Origin: Epiperipatus broadwayi
Taxonomy: Eukaryota; Onychophora; Udeonychophora; Euonychophora; Peripatidae
Direction of reading: 5' to 3'
DNA length: 64,000 nt
Assembly (NCBI GenBank): GCA_028023455.1
Contig: JAQFVV010013408.1
Span: forward strand, 62,001-126,000
Part shown: in pieces, positions 50,776-61,735 of the stretch
Position numbering within the stretch: the stretch's first letter is position 1
Layout of the letters: every line of letters begins with the position of its first letter
The notes under the pieces: model-generated
Told to the model about the DNA's origin: nothing
The model's input: the letters and a program-made list of their open reading frames with translations, nothing else
The model's database searches: none
Made by a program: the position numbers and the translations under genes

Positions 50776-51672
50776 TTACTTTCTAAATTTTCCGGGGTCT
50801 GGTGGTACATAAGGTTTTATGTTTGTAGCATTATACTGTCTTTGTAGGCTGAGATTATTTTTCCAAAACAAAACACTTATTCCACACTTCTTTTTTAATG
50901 TGTGAGGGCCTTTATATATTGGAAAAAACTTTTTTACTTCTCTCTGCACTATACTAGTTGGCCTCAGATCTCTCAGCCACACTTGCTTCCTTTGCCTGAA
51001 TTGATATTGGCGGTTTCGTTTTGTCTTCCGATGCAGCACTGCCCATCTTAATCGTTTGCTTGTGATCTTTTGGTTTCCTAGTTGGTCTATTTTCTCCTCT
51101 TCCACTAAGATTTTGGTTTTGAATACCTGAAGACATGCTGTGCCATATTGCAAATGTATCGGAGTAGCTCCAGTCAAGTCACTCATTTTATTAATGTCTT
51201 GTCCCATCTTTTCAGTTTCGTTTACCAAATCCACAGTCTGAAGCGTCATTGTGCTCTTGCTCCCCTCTATGATTCGACAATTTTGTTCTCCACTTTGCCT
51301 TCTGTGTTTGACTGACAAGTCCAAGTGGTGACTATCTTTACATGCTTCTTCATCAATCAGTGATTCAACCTGAATATCACCTTGCTCTTGTTGGTCTTGT
51401 CCCTTTTCCTGATTATCATCATCTGGTAATACTTTTGTTCTGGTCGTATGTTGTTGCTGGAGACCCATGTTTTCCTCCAAACGGTTCAGTCTTTGTGATG
51501 TCATATTCATGAATTCTTGGAACATGTTCATCATCATTTTGTCTTCATCTATCATTTCTTTGATGAGATCTTCCAAATTGTATTTTTGGTCACTGCATGT
51601 TGCCATATTTGGAAGGTTGAGCACTACCTCCTCATTGCTGTCATAATGTTCGTCTTTCTTCTGTTGGTCCAT
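50776..51672 (-). CDS. Element 3 gag/integrase-tail fusion ORF (298 aa)
   Basis: An uninterrupted frame starts at ATG 51672 (MDQQKKDEHYD) and ends at a TAA before 50776. Residues 1 to about 150 are acidic with a Met-rich coiled stretch (EDKMMMNMFQEFMN) and a Gln-rich part. They resemble the N-terminal gag part of element 1 (MEEQLDKG..., KLMMMMMERIL). From about residue 165 the sequence switches to the C-terminal third of a Ty3/Gypsy integrase: LTGATPIHLQYGTACLQVF, then KQVWLRDLRPTSIVQ, KKFFPIYKGPHTLKK (GPY/F-type module) and finally NIKPYVPPDPGKFRK. Capsid, protease, RT, RNase H and integrase catalytic core are absent. The junction keeps the frame open. It could be a chance internal deletion or a retained fusion. 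I expect no enzymatic activity. Confidence 0.8.
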   Translation of the reverse strand: MDQQKKDEHYDSNEEVVLNLPNMATCSDQKYNLEDLIKEMIDEDKMMMNMFQEFMNMTSQRLNRLEENMGLQQQHTTRTKVLPDDDNQEKGQDQQEQGDIQVESLIDEEACKDSHHLDLSVKHRRQSGEQNCRIIEGSKSTMTLQTVDLVNETEKMGQDINKMSDLTGATPIHLQYGTACLQVFKTKILVEEEKIDQLGNQKITSKRLRWAVLHRKTKRNRQYQFRQRKQVWLRDLRPTSIVQREVKKFFPIYKGPHTLKKKCGISVLFWKNNLSLQRQYNATNIKPYVPPDPGKFRK

Positions 51673-53397
51673 TTTTGCCTAATATTGGCTATTTTCTATA
51701 ACAATCACTATTTTATAACTTAGATGACAAGAAAAAAAAACTAATTAAGATAATATATTTTATTATACGTATCTAGGAGCTATATCCTTCTGTATATCAA
51801 AAAAAAATTTTACTTCTTTCTAAAATAAGTCAGTATTCTAAGTTCTTTATTTTATATAACTATCTGTTTTATTTATGTTTTCAGAAATTAACTTTGCCTA
51901 CCTCACGAGGTCCTATCTTAAAACTATGCCTATATGTATCTGTTTGTACATGAAAAAAATATAATATATATAAAATCCTGCCGTGTCTGTCTTTAATAAC
52001 TATACTACATATTATTCTCCTCACTTTATTTATTGTTATATTTCATTAAAATATCACTGCTATTTTGTCCCAATATAATTAAAATAATACACTTACAGCT
52101 TGACCTGGCTTTCTCTGACACCTGAAACAACTAAAAAATGCATTTACATTAATACAAGCATATATATAAAAAATATGTGAGCAAAATATACGTAAGTCAT
52201 GTTTAAAAATTATTTTGGCTCACTATGCATACATTGTTATTTTGATCATCTACTATAGTTTGGTTTATTTGATATCCGATATGAGAGATTGCACTTGCTG
52301 ACAAATTTATTTGAGAAGGGTGCCAGTCGACAAGACAATGGCCATATCAAATATACATATTAATGGATAATGACCCAAGCACACATTGATAAGGTTTATA
52401 AAGTTTCATGCGATTACAATTTATTTTGATTTTCACTTCACTTTCAAAAAAAAATCTCTGCATGAATCAGTAAATAGTATTTTAAATGACAACATTAAGT
52501 AAGTCTAAGACGTATAACAACTAAGTAAGGTAACATGTCTGACCTGGGTTCGAAACCACGCTACCATTTTGGTCAAGACAGAAAAAAAATTTAACCAGCC
52601 TAAAGTACGATTAACAAAACAAAATATTAATACAAAAAACAATTAAAATAAAAGTAAAATCCCATGATAACCGCCACTCCGAATTATGAACCTGGGATCG
52701 AAACCAACTACCATTTTGGTCACAACTCGAAATAGATTAACAATTATCAAGCAATTTTACAGAATCACGCATTGAGATCAAAAACTGTTTCAAAAAACAT
52801 TTATATAAAAATGGGTTTTACCGAACTATAACAAAGTGTATACCATATACACCCATATATATGAATATGTACATCATTAAATAAGCATATATATGACTAC
52901 ATATAAATATACAAACAGATATACCTATACAAATATTTCTTTTATTATTATGTTCATGATTTTCTTAGAAAGATTCATCATATTGCGGACCGCATACTCC
53001 TATTATTTCAGGCTAGTAAACGCTGGTCGCCACTATGACAAGGAAGCAATGATTGCAGACGTAGACCTATTATTTCAGGCTACTCAGCAATTCTAAACTC
53101 TAAAGTGTAAGGGGTCTTCACCTAAACGGTTACTAAAAGAATCTTCATAAACGATCACTAAAAAACAAGGGCTTCACCTAATGGTTACTTCAAAGGGGCT
53201 TCACCTAACGGTTACTCAATAAATGATTCAATAGCATAATCCGAATTGAGAGAAGAAAAAAAATCTTAACTAAAGGTGGCTGACATATATGTTATGCAAA
53301 AATACTTTAATATATATATTTATTAAACGAACATACGCATTTACTTTGTATTAAGTTGAAAATTAAATTTGATATTTACGAAACTTATACTTATATA
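51673..53397 (-). mobile_element. Element 3 leader, gag-proximal part
   Basis: Non-coding. It includes two copies of a short repeat with CGAAACCA and CTACCATTTTGGTCA (52540-52574 and about 52690-52722), and several copies of GGCTTCACCTAACGGTTACT-type units at 53108-53215. A frame at 52893-53096 has no domain. Confidence 0.5.
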
Positions 53398-54033
53398 CAA
53401 AATAAAAGTCATAGATCAATTCATAGATCACATGACCCTATCTCTTAAGCTTGTAAGTTATAAACAGTGAGGATTGCCAATTCCTCTACAAGCTTTATGA
53501 TAAATGCTTAGCCAGAGCCAGCACTTAAAATATCTCTGTCAGGAACCTCCCCCCCAAACCCCTGACCATGGCAATCCTCACTGTTTATAACTTACAAGCT
53601 TAAGAGATAGGGTCATGTGATCTATGAATTGATCTATGACTTTTATTTTGACTATTTATAGTCTCTGCCAAAAAGTCTTATGCAATTTTATATTGCTATG
53701 ACTACTACTATATGGCATGGCTGAAGATCTATCAGCCCCATATAGCTATTTGAGTTGGATAGCTGGGTTTGAAGACATGTACATGTCTGAAAATTTCAGA
53801 TTTTCCACTCAATAGATAACTTTTAGCTAAGTGCTTAGCTTTGGGTTGGTATTTTTAGATCTAGTGTCTGAACCTACCCTGACACCTCTCTGAGGAGTGC
53901 CAAAGCACGAAACCATGGTCAGGGGTTTGGGGGGGAGGTTCCTGACAGAGATATTTTAAGTGCTGGCTCTGGCTAAGCATTTATCATAAAGCTTGTAGAG
54001 GAATTGGCAATCCTCACTGTTTATACTTATATA
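53385..54033 (+). mobile_element. Hammerhead-ribozyme retroelement (623 bp) with 13-bp TSD
   Basis: The body 53398-54020 is flanked by TTATACTTATATA at 53385-53397 and 54021-54033. It contains three pieces of one ~435-bp unit. A minus-strand piece (53571 down to 53398) begins at the ribozyme cleavage region. A plus-strand piece (about 53570-53920) ends in a complete hammerhead. The start of the next plus-strand unit follows (53921-54020). Long inverted repeats (53398-53480 with 53570-53652; 53480-53571 with 53913-54008) result. No ORF. It is inserted in the leader of element 3, so it is younger than that element. The plan matches Penelope pseudo-LTRs and retrozymes; reverse transcriptase would come from elsewhere. 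Confidence 0.85.
53882..53928 (+). ncRNA. Type-I hammerhead ribozyme, intact core
   Basis: Plus strand: helix I ACACCTCT (53882-53889); CTGAGGA (53890-53896); stem II GTGC and GCAC closing a CAAA loop (53897-53908), fully paired; GAAA (53909-53912); helix III CCATGG, a perfect palindrome (53913-53918); TC (53919-53920) with cleavage expected after 53920; then AGGGGTTT (53921-53928), pairing with the first strand apart from one mismatch and one G-U. Every conserved core base is present. The palindromic helix III predicts activity as a dimer or in tandem transcripts. Confidence 0.88.
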
Positions 54034-55114
54034 TTTGCGAGGAAACGTAACTGCAAAATATTTAAAAGTAAAAAAAATTTTGCATGATTAAAATTATTCA
54101 TTATATATAAAAACGAAACGCAGAGAAAGTGAAAAAAATATTTGCTAACACCGTATGTTGACACGTGTTAATTTGAACTTATCAAAACTTTTTGATCTTC
54201 GAAAAACTTTCTATTAATGGAAAAATGTTATCTCTTAGATACAAACGGAAAAATTTTTTTATTATCTATTTGTAATTTTTACTAAAATATTAACACTATC
54301 GTATATATGTTATATTTCGAAAAACATTATTATTTCAAAACTTCTCATGTTTAAGTAGTACTAAAGTAACATAAAGTACGAAAGCTATTTTAAGGGAAGG
54401 CAGGTGGGTATATATTTGACACTTCCACCTCATCAAAGCGATATACTTTATAAGACAAACAACAATATGGCGACTGGCCATGACAAAACTACTCATTCGG
54501 AAAAAAAATTTCTATAACTCTATTCTCCTTATATATATATATATATATATAAAACAACTAACGGAGTGTTAACTTTTCTAAACGTAAAACATTCATTTTA
54601 GCAATTTAAAACTCGGGGAAAAATTTTTTTTTACCTTATAGACACATTTAACTTTTTAATTAATTAAAAAAAAAGATATTTGCTCTCATTAGGAAACAAA
54701 ACTCGGAAAAATTATACGTATATTTTTATATAACTATATTAAACTAAAACTAACTTCTCAGGGTAGTAATTTTTTTTTTAAAAAAAATGACATACGTCCC
54801 ACTGCGACCAACTAGAAGCAAAAAATTTTACGTATAACTAACAATTATTTCGTGTTATTTAAAAAAAACATTATATATATGCGTACAAACCCGGGAAAAA
54901 AAAATTTACATATATATTATTCATTAATTTAAAACAGAAGAAAGTAAAAAAACATTATACACCCATACAAATGTTATACAGGGCATTGCAGGGTATGTAA
55001 ATTTTGAATAGACACACGATGGGCGTCCAGAATACGGAGAAAAAAAAATCTTATACGTCTACCTATATTTTCAAATGCCCTATTCCTATTCTTCCACTAA
55101 AAAAATGAAATTCG
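54034..55114 (-). mobile_element. Element 3 leader, 5' part
   Basis: Non-coding and AT-rich with A-runs. Near 55011-55045 lies CACGATGGGCGTCCAGAATACGG, a diverged second copy of the primer-site region at 55115-55150, so this region is locally duplicated. Confidence 0.5.
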
Positions 55115-55132
55115 GCCCCACGTTGGGCGCCA
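55115..55132 (-). promoter_or_regulatory. Primer binding site complementary to tRNA-Lys
   Basis: The minus strand reads TGGCGCCCAACGTGGGGC, complementary to the 3' end of animal tRNA-Lys (CUU type). It starts about 23 nt after the probable LTR end, and sets the element's orientation and 5' end. Confidence 0.85.
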
Positions 55133-56519
55133 GAATACGGAGAAAAAAAATTTACTGTGACAGTCAGATGATGTATGTTGGCTTAACCCAGTTCGAATAC
55201 TAGGTGAAGGTACCTCGGGGCCACTCATACGCGAGATATTAAATCAAGAATACTATGACCTCTGCCCATTCGCCTATTCTCGAGGCCTGATCACGAACAA
55301 ACAACACTATCTGAGCCATGCATAAATTATTTTTCAACCGGCCAAGCTTAGCACAGCGGTAGAGACATGGACTGGAAACAGATAAAGAGCTAAATAGTTA
55401 AATGTGCAAAAGTACTAAGAAATATGTGTTTTGCGTTTTGCGTGCCTGGATCATTGAAAAGTAAAATAAAGCATTTATAACAAATTTAGCAAAAGTCAAG
55501 CTTGTTAGTTAAAGAATAGATATTTAATTAATGACTTTAAAATAGGAATAATGATTTAATGGCCTCCGCTATTCCCCTAAATTAATGAAACAAACTAATT
55601 AGACAATAAAAACAGATTAATAGGTTTGCGGTCTAACTCTTTTCTTCCCAATTTTATTAAAAATTGTCAACTCGATCTTCTCGATAAAGTACGATAAAAA
55701 AAAGAATCTTTCACAAAGCATTTCTAATTGCTTTGCGCTACAAACAGTGTTTAAAAATTATTTAAAACGTATATAGCTAAATCAGATATACGTAATAAGC
55801 TAATGGCGGACAAAAGAGGCGTTATCAAAGAGATCAAGTTGGCACACAAAAGAAACTGACTCGTATTTAATTAACAAACATAATTAAAATTGGAAAGAGA
55901 TTTTAAATGAACAAAAATTAACTATTAACTCAACCGCAATGGAATACTAAATATTTACACAGGTTAGTAAGGAAGAATAGCGAAGGGAAAAAAAAGGTTA
56001 AATATAGATAGATGATCACACTATATTTATAATTAAGACTCGTCTAATAAAAATGGTTACATAACAAATACATATAATTCAATGAAGCAATTAAAAAAAT
56101 ATATGAACAAAAGGTAGCATAAGAAATAGTTCAATAGAGGAGATACGATTACCGTCCTTTTTCCTTGGTCATGTTCCCTACGGTGTTCGTGGCTTGATCC
56201 GACCGTCGACAGGTATTTGTCCGGACAATGAAAATATGTAGTATGGTTTCACGAAAAGTTCTCCAGACACGGCACAGAGTTCAGATGACTATTGAGTGGA
56301 TACTATGGCATTTTGGATGGTATTCAGGAACCTCAGCGATAGGCAAAGCTATTTATTTGCCTAGCCGAGCATATTCATTTCCTTCAAAATACTATGGCTT
56401 TTAACTGGAGCATGTTCAAACTTCTCCATTATTTGAAAATGACAGCTGTATAACTTTTTTGGAGCACACGCTAAATGTGAAGCAAATCGGAGAGAGTTCT
56501 CCAAAAAGAAATATGAATG

Positions 56520-56690
56520 CACTCTCAAGAAAACTTGGAATAACCAGCAAGAAAACTCTGAATGAATCCTTCAAAAGCAAAATCTGAATCAACGGAATCC
56601 TTCACAAGGAAAATTTGAATACTGAATCCTTCGAAAGGAAAAATCTGAATAATCTGAATCCTTCAAAAAGAAAAATCTGAATAATCGTCT
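56520..56690 (-). repeat. Short tandem repeats downstream of LTR TATA box
   Basis: About five imperfect units with CTGAATCCTTC and AAAATCTGAAT on the plus strand, period 25-30 bp. Confidence 0.7.
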
Positions 56691-56704
56691 TTTGTTCTCA
56701 CTTC

Positions 56705-56712
56705 TATTTATA
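56705..56712 (-). promoter_or_regulatory. TATA box of element 3 LTR
   Basis: GGGTATAAATAGAAG on the minus strand, the best TATA box in the window. It is followed by the short repeats that would form the start of the transcript. Confidence 0.55.
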
Positions 56713-57303
56713 CCCTCTCTGTCAGCTACCTTCTATTGTTTGTATGATCTGAGATCTTGATAAGCCTCCCCATGCTCCTTTGTTTTAAAGTAACATTTTC
56801 TAAAAATAAGTTTTACTTTTTTACTCTAGATTTCTTTCTTTAAAGTTTGAATTCTATTAATTAAAAAGAAAGAAAGAGAAGGCCATCTTTAATTAGACTT
56901 GAATGGCTCACTAATCAAAACTATACATTCTTTTAGAAAATGTTGGCGGGCTTATCTCAAAATCAAATCATACTAAATATTTTAACAAAATTTTAACAAC
57001 AATATATTATTTTTTTATAGTAGAATAAGCATTTTATTTCAGCAGAATTTTGCATTAACTCATATATATATGCTAGATGTATATATATGTTTGACTAATA
57101 GGTTAAGCAATTTTTATTAATAGAATGAAATTTATTTAAAACAAAATATTTAAATGTAATACACATTTGATAAGCATAATTATTTTTAACTCTAATGCAA
57201 AACCCTGCTGATATTGAACTATAAACTTAATTCAGGTCTACAATACTAATTAAGTTTATAGGAAGATGTGAAGCATGGATCGGGCTTCAGATCCATTGCT
57301 TCA

Positions 57304-59590
57304 ATATGTTATATAAAGTATTATTATTACATTGGTTTATTATTTTTTTTTTAGCATTAGCTCATACGAAATGCTTATAGAAGCTAATACAATACTTGAG
57401 AAGATTCTGGAAGGCAATTAGAGTAATTTAAATTTAGTAAACAAAAGAGTGATGCATTAGTTTAATTAAAAAAAATCACTTATGTAAATAATTTTGGCCA
57501 GCCTAGTAATTTAATTGAAATTATATCTGTTTAAATCTGTTTCTAAATTAGAAATAAGTTCGAACATTACCTATGGGAACTTATCAAATGATGGCATCTT
57601 CTACTATGTAAAGTCAAAAGCATATTTCCTGTTGATTGAGATCACACAAGGTAAGTTGGTATCTACATTGCTTTGGAGGATTCTTTAAAAGCTTTTCTGA
57701 GATAATAGGACTGGATAAATAGAGCTCAATTTTGACACAGAATTAATTAATTTTTTTAAGTTTGGAGGCCAACAGAATCCATGTCACTCAAAACTGCAAT
57801 AATATGATGTTTGAATAGTGGGACCAAATTCACCTTTTTCTGATCTTCCAAAGATCATCTCTGAGACATAATGCCATCCTTATATATAAACTAATGGACT
57901 TCCTAATTAAATGTAGAAGGTGATTTTATGGAAAAGATGCTATCTACCACCCAATAAAATAAGTATTTCTACCCCTGCTTTAATGTAACTGTTTTGCAAG
58001 AATGTGGATCCATCTGGCTGATAAGTCTACATATTATCAGAAGGTAATCATTTCAATGTTGCTTTAAAGAACTTGTTTCTTCCTATTTCAATTATATACT
58101 TTATTTAATCTATGTAAATGTAATTCTCTGCCTACTAATACACTGGTGATGTATCACCAGTTATATTTATTGTATTTTAATTTTTTATTTAATGACTCTC
58201 TATAACCCTATAAAAATATAAATCTGTAGTTTCTTTTCATCTGTTTCATGCTCTCTATATTTTTTTTTGTATCTTGGTGCAACAAATTTAATCAATTACT
58301 ATTGTTTTATGTTTTACGTACTTTGTTCTGGATTTGAATTTATGCCAATTAGATCCAACCTCACAAGCTTAATTTATTATTATCTTCAATCCCACTATTA
58401 AAGGGAGGTTTAATTAAAGTTCGTAAGCTTTCTTATAAAACACATGCTTGCTCAGTTGAATAATGATTGAATATAACTATATATATGTTTTAATGGCAGA
58501 TTGTTATTAACACTGCCCTTTTCTATTAGTTATATCAGCTTGCCATTAATTGCCTAATGCTGTTGATTAAAATGCAATTTTCAATATTTCGAAAATAATA
58601 TCAATGACCTTCACTTCTTTACTCATAATGTCAGATGAGCATTAGATTTCGTGTTATATTTTGATTGTCTATTTAAAATATATGTGGGATTTGTTTGCAT
58701 GAAAGGATGTTACTTCCTTATTATGACATTCTAACGATTATTTAAAATAATATGTAGACTTATAGTATGGTTTAATATTTAGGGCTGTAATTGACATATC
58801 AATGTCATTAGGAATGTGCTGACATACTGCAGCATTGCTAACATCTGCCAGCATTATTAATTATTATATTTTGCTTTGTCATTTTGGGATCATTGGGAAA
58901 TCTGAACCCATATCATTTTATTTGTTCTAACCAAGGGGTACTCTTATGTCCCAAAATACTTTCAGATTAGAATAGTGAATGTTCTGTGTGGGATGACCCC
59001 AGAAAAGCCAGCCCATTACACTTCCTACCTACCACATCTTGAGGTACTGCTCCACCAAAAGTGGAACATACTCTCATATTTTCTAGTACATGATGAAACC
59101 AAACCTTTATTGCTGCCATTCATGCTAGCAGTGCAACGGATTACTATTTTAGATTTATGCTCATTTAATATCTGTAAATCGTAATGCTGCGATAATATTA
59201 ATCCATTCGTTATTCATTAATATTAATTGTATTTGGAATGTCACAAGTCAAGCTTGTATTAAGCTGTCAACCCTTTCAGGTAAACGATTCCTGGATGCAT
59301 TAAGAATGTTCTATTTATTATTTAGATTGCTAAACTCCGTTAAATTTTTGTATAAATAAAATCTTGTTAAGTTAAATCCGCAAATAGTTGTGTATTCAGA
59401 TACCACATTTATTGCAATTTATATTACTGTCATTCATCAATGATATTCACTCAATGTTAGAAATTGTGCACCAACTGTAGTATGATTATTATATATGTTA
59501 ATTCAATCATGGCTATAAACAACAAAGGCTTTCACTGATTATGTATATTTCGTGATGGTCATTAGTTACCTATTTTCTCAATTCTAAAGT
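57304..59590. other. AT-rich DNA, nothing recognised
   Basis: The open frame 58975-59184 has a less skewed composition (CGMTPEKPAHYTSYL) but no recognised domain and no extension across splice-like signals. Confidence 0.4.
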
Positions 59591-59749
59591 CGCATTAATA
59601 TTGTTAAATTATTATGAGAAAGTTTGTTAAATCATTATTGGCATATTAAACCACACCGTATTGATTAAACACTTTGTATATTATATATAAGTATTATTGT
59701 TAAATTATTATGAGAAAGTGTTTGTAATCATTATTATTATTATTTTTTC

Positions 59750-59852
59750 ATATGTCATAGCATCGGCCGGGACGCGAACCCACACCCGTCTGCAAACAAC
59801 TACTTGCTTGCAAGGCAGATACGATGACCTCTCGGCTAACAATGCTTGGCAT
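59750..59852 (-). mobile_element. tRNA-derived SINE
   Basis: Minus strand: GTTAGCCGAGAGGTCATCG (A-box region) and GGGTTCGCGTCCCGG (B-box region), ending ACATATGAAAAAA. It is close in sequence to the copies at 37.9 and 40.7 kb. It is inserted in the second unit of a tandem repeat. Confidence 0.85.
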
Positions 59853-59877
59853 ATTAAACTGCACTGTATTGATTATA

Positions 59878-59878
<1 letters not shown>

Positions 59879-59938
<60 letters not shown>
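59879..59938. repeat. (TA)n microsatellite
   Basis: About 29 TA units. Confidence 0.95.
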
Positions 59939-59941
<3 letters not shown>

Positions 59942-60020
59942 CATCGTTAAATTGCTATGAAAAAATTTGTTTAATTATTATTGGCATATTAACCACGCAG
60001 TATTGATTATATATATATAG

Positions 60021-60659
60021 AGTTTGGTTCTCAATGCACTTGTTCCTTAATTGACATGTTTGTGTCAACATCATGCCATGTACAAATAGTAAATTATGTA
60101 ACCTTATAAATATGCCAATCAAATATTCTTTACTTGAAACCTATATTTAGAATATATAAATGACTATGTCATAGCGTATTTATTAAAGTTTATGTCTCAG
60201 TTTATTCAAGTGTTCAGAATCATTATTTAATTTAGTCCCTCTATTTGTCTATGATAATTTGTTACTCTAAGAATTTTTTATGTCTGGGTTATCCAGGATT
60301 TTATGTATCACAGGTACACACCCCTTTTATGATAAATTATCTGCATCTTCATTCCATGTCAGTCGTTTACCAAACAATTTAGTCTCATCATTTCTCGACC
60401 TACCCATCTAAAAATATTATCTCATTGTTTATATGCAGTGTTCATTCATAATTTAGTTAAATAGTCATACTTAGTCACAAAGTATCATGTCTCTCTGCTA
60501 TGTCTCTAGGCCTGGAAGGAAATTAAATTTATCTGTATCACCAGAGATGTTGTTCATGTTGATATAGATTTGGGAATCGGCAAATAGGTTAGAATTCATG
60601 ATTGCTCCTGACCTGTGTATCTCGGGTATGATTGGATTTGAGTTACTTTTGCTCAGATT
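60021..60659. other. AT-rich DNA, nothing recognised
   Basis: No coding or repeat signal was recognised. Confidence 0.4.
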
Positions 60660-61735
60660 CTAAGTCTTGTTGAACAAACATGCAAATTGGACCAGTACAA
60701 TATTTGTATTCAGAACATTAAGTATATTCTGTAAATCATCTTTCGAATTGGGGAAAATAGCATAATCTTCAGCATACTGTAAATCCAAAATCTAAGAAAG
60801 AAGTTCTTATTTTTCTTTAAATTGATTCAAATTAAAAGTTCCAACCAAACCTTCTCCTAATCCTTATTTCATTGATACACCTATAAACAATTCAAAAAGC
60901 AATTGTCATAAAAATTGATAACAATGTTGGCCCTAATATATATTTTGCTAAAACAGTTTTTATTTCAAATGTTTCAGATTTCCATCTTTAATAATAAACT
61001 TTCTCTTATTCAGGAAGTAGAAATTATAAAATACACATAAATTTTGGTGGGTAGCCAACTAATTTCAAATAATGCCATAATTTTGTGTAAATAATTGAAT
61101 CAAATACCTTGACCAAATCTTAAAAGCAACATATATAAATAATTTTGTGTTCACAACATTTGTCTGGCAATAAACATCATATGTATAGTCTTCTTCTGAA
61201 GAATGGAATGTATGCTTCACTTGCCACTTATATCTAATGTTTAATGCATACCTGATAATCATTGCTTCAATGACAGTTCAGTAAGGTCTCATTTTCTAAA
61301 ATCACATTGTGTCTCTGATAACCATTCATAAGGGATTATAAGTAGCCTATTCAACAAATTTATTGAAAGAAACTTTAGTTAGTGCAATCTTAAATATTCC
61401 TTTTATTTTTATAAATTTGAACAATAGAATCATTCTTAAGATCAAGTGATCCTACTTCATGATTTATACATTCCTAAAAAGTTCTAGCATTTTTGAAATT
61501 AACATATCACTATCATATTATAAAACTTCTCCAGTTACTTCATTAGAATCTGAAGTCTTAATATTTTTAACATTACAAAGAACTGTTTTGATTTCACTAA
61601 GCTGGATATTTTTGTATAAATCTAAATGAGTAGATAAAATGGATATATCACTAAAAATCAATTCTTGTATCATTCTCACAAGATGATCAAAATAAAATCT
61701 CTTTCTTTTTCCAAATATTATTATTATCATTTAAG
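60660..61735 (-). mobile_element. Decayed LINE RT (non-LTR retrotransposon)
   Basis: Minus strand in order: IKTVLCNVKNIKTSDSNEVT (61540-61610), the segment just before the RT. A motif A segment, KVFDSIIYTKLWHYLK, lies in another frame near 61080-61130. Motif C reads QYAEDYAIFPNSKDDLQNIL near 60720-60780 (YAED for YADD). It is broken by frameshifts. The LQYADD-AIFANS-type motif is typical of a LINE family common in invertebrates, related to the fragment at 45.6 kb. Confidence 0.7.

Larger units (their letters stand above)
55156..57303 (-). mobile_element. Element 3 5' LTR (about 2.15 kb)
   Basis: On the minus strand it starts at 57303 with the TGAAGC hairpin and ends near a CA at about 55156-55159, shortly before the tRNA-Lys primer site. 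A TATA box (TATAAATA, 56705-56712) sits about 590 nt in. Just downstream, 56520-56690 holds about five copies of a 25-30-bp repeat with AAGGATTCAGATT. A GGGAAC...GGAA...GGTAAT block near 56150-56180 resembles one at the same relative place in LTRs A to C, suggesting related families. Only the first 269 bp recur in the 3' LTR. Confidence 0.7.
59597..60020 (+). repeat. Three-unit tandem repeat interrupted by a SINE
   Basis: Units of about 95-100 bp contain GTTAAATTATTATGAGAAAG, TTATTGGCATATTAA and GTATTGATTA blocks. They start near 59597 and 59695, with a third after the (TA)n run at about 59940. A SINE and a TA run expand the middle unit. Confidence 0.75.

Noticed and set aside
58975-59184. 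69-codon frame as a possible host exon
   Set aside because: No recognisable domain, no convincing splice context, and a length expected by chance.
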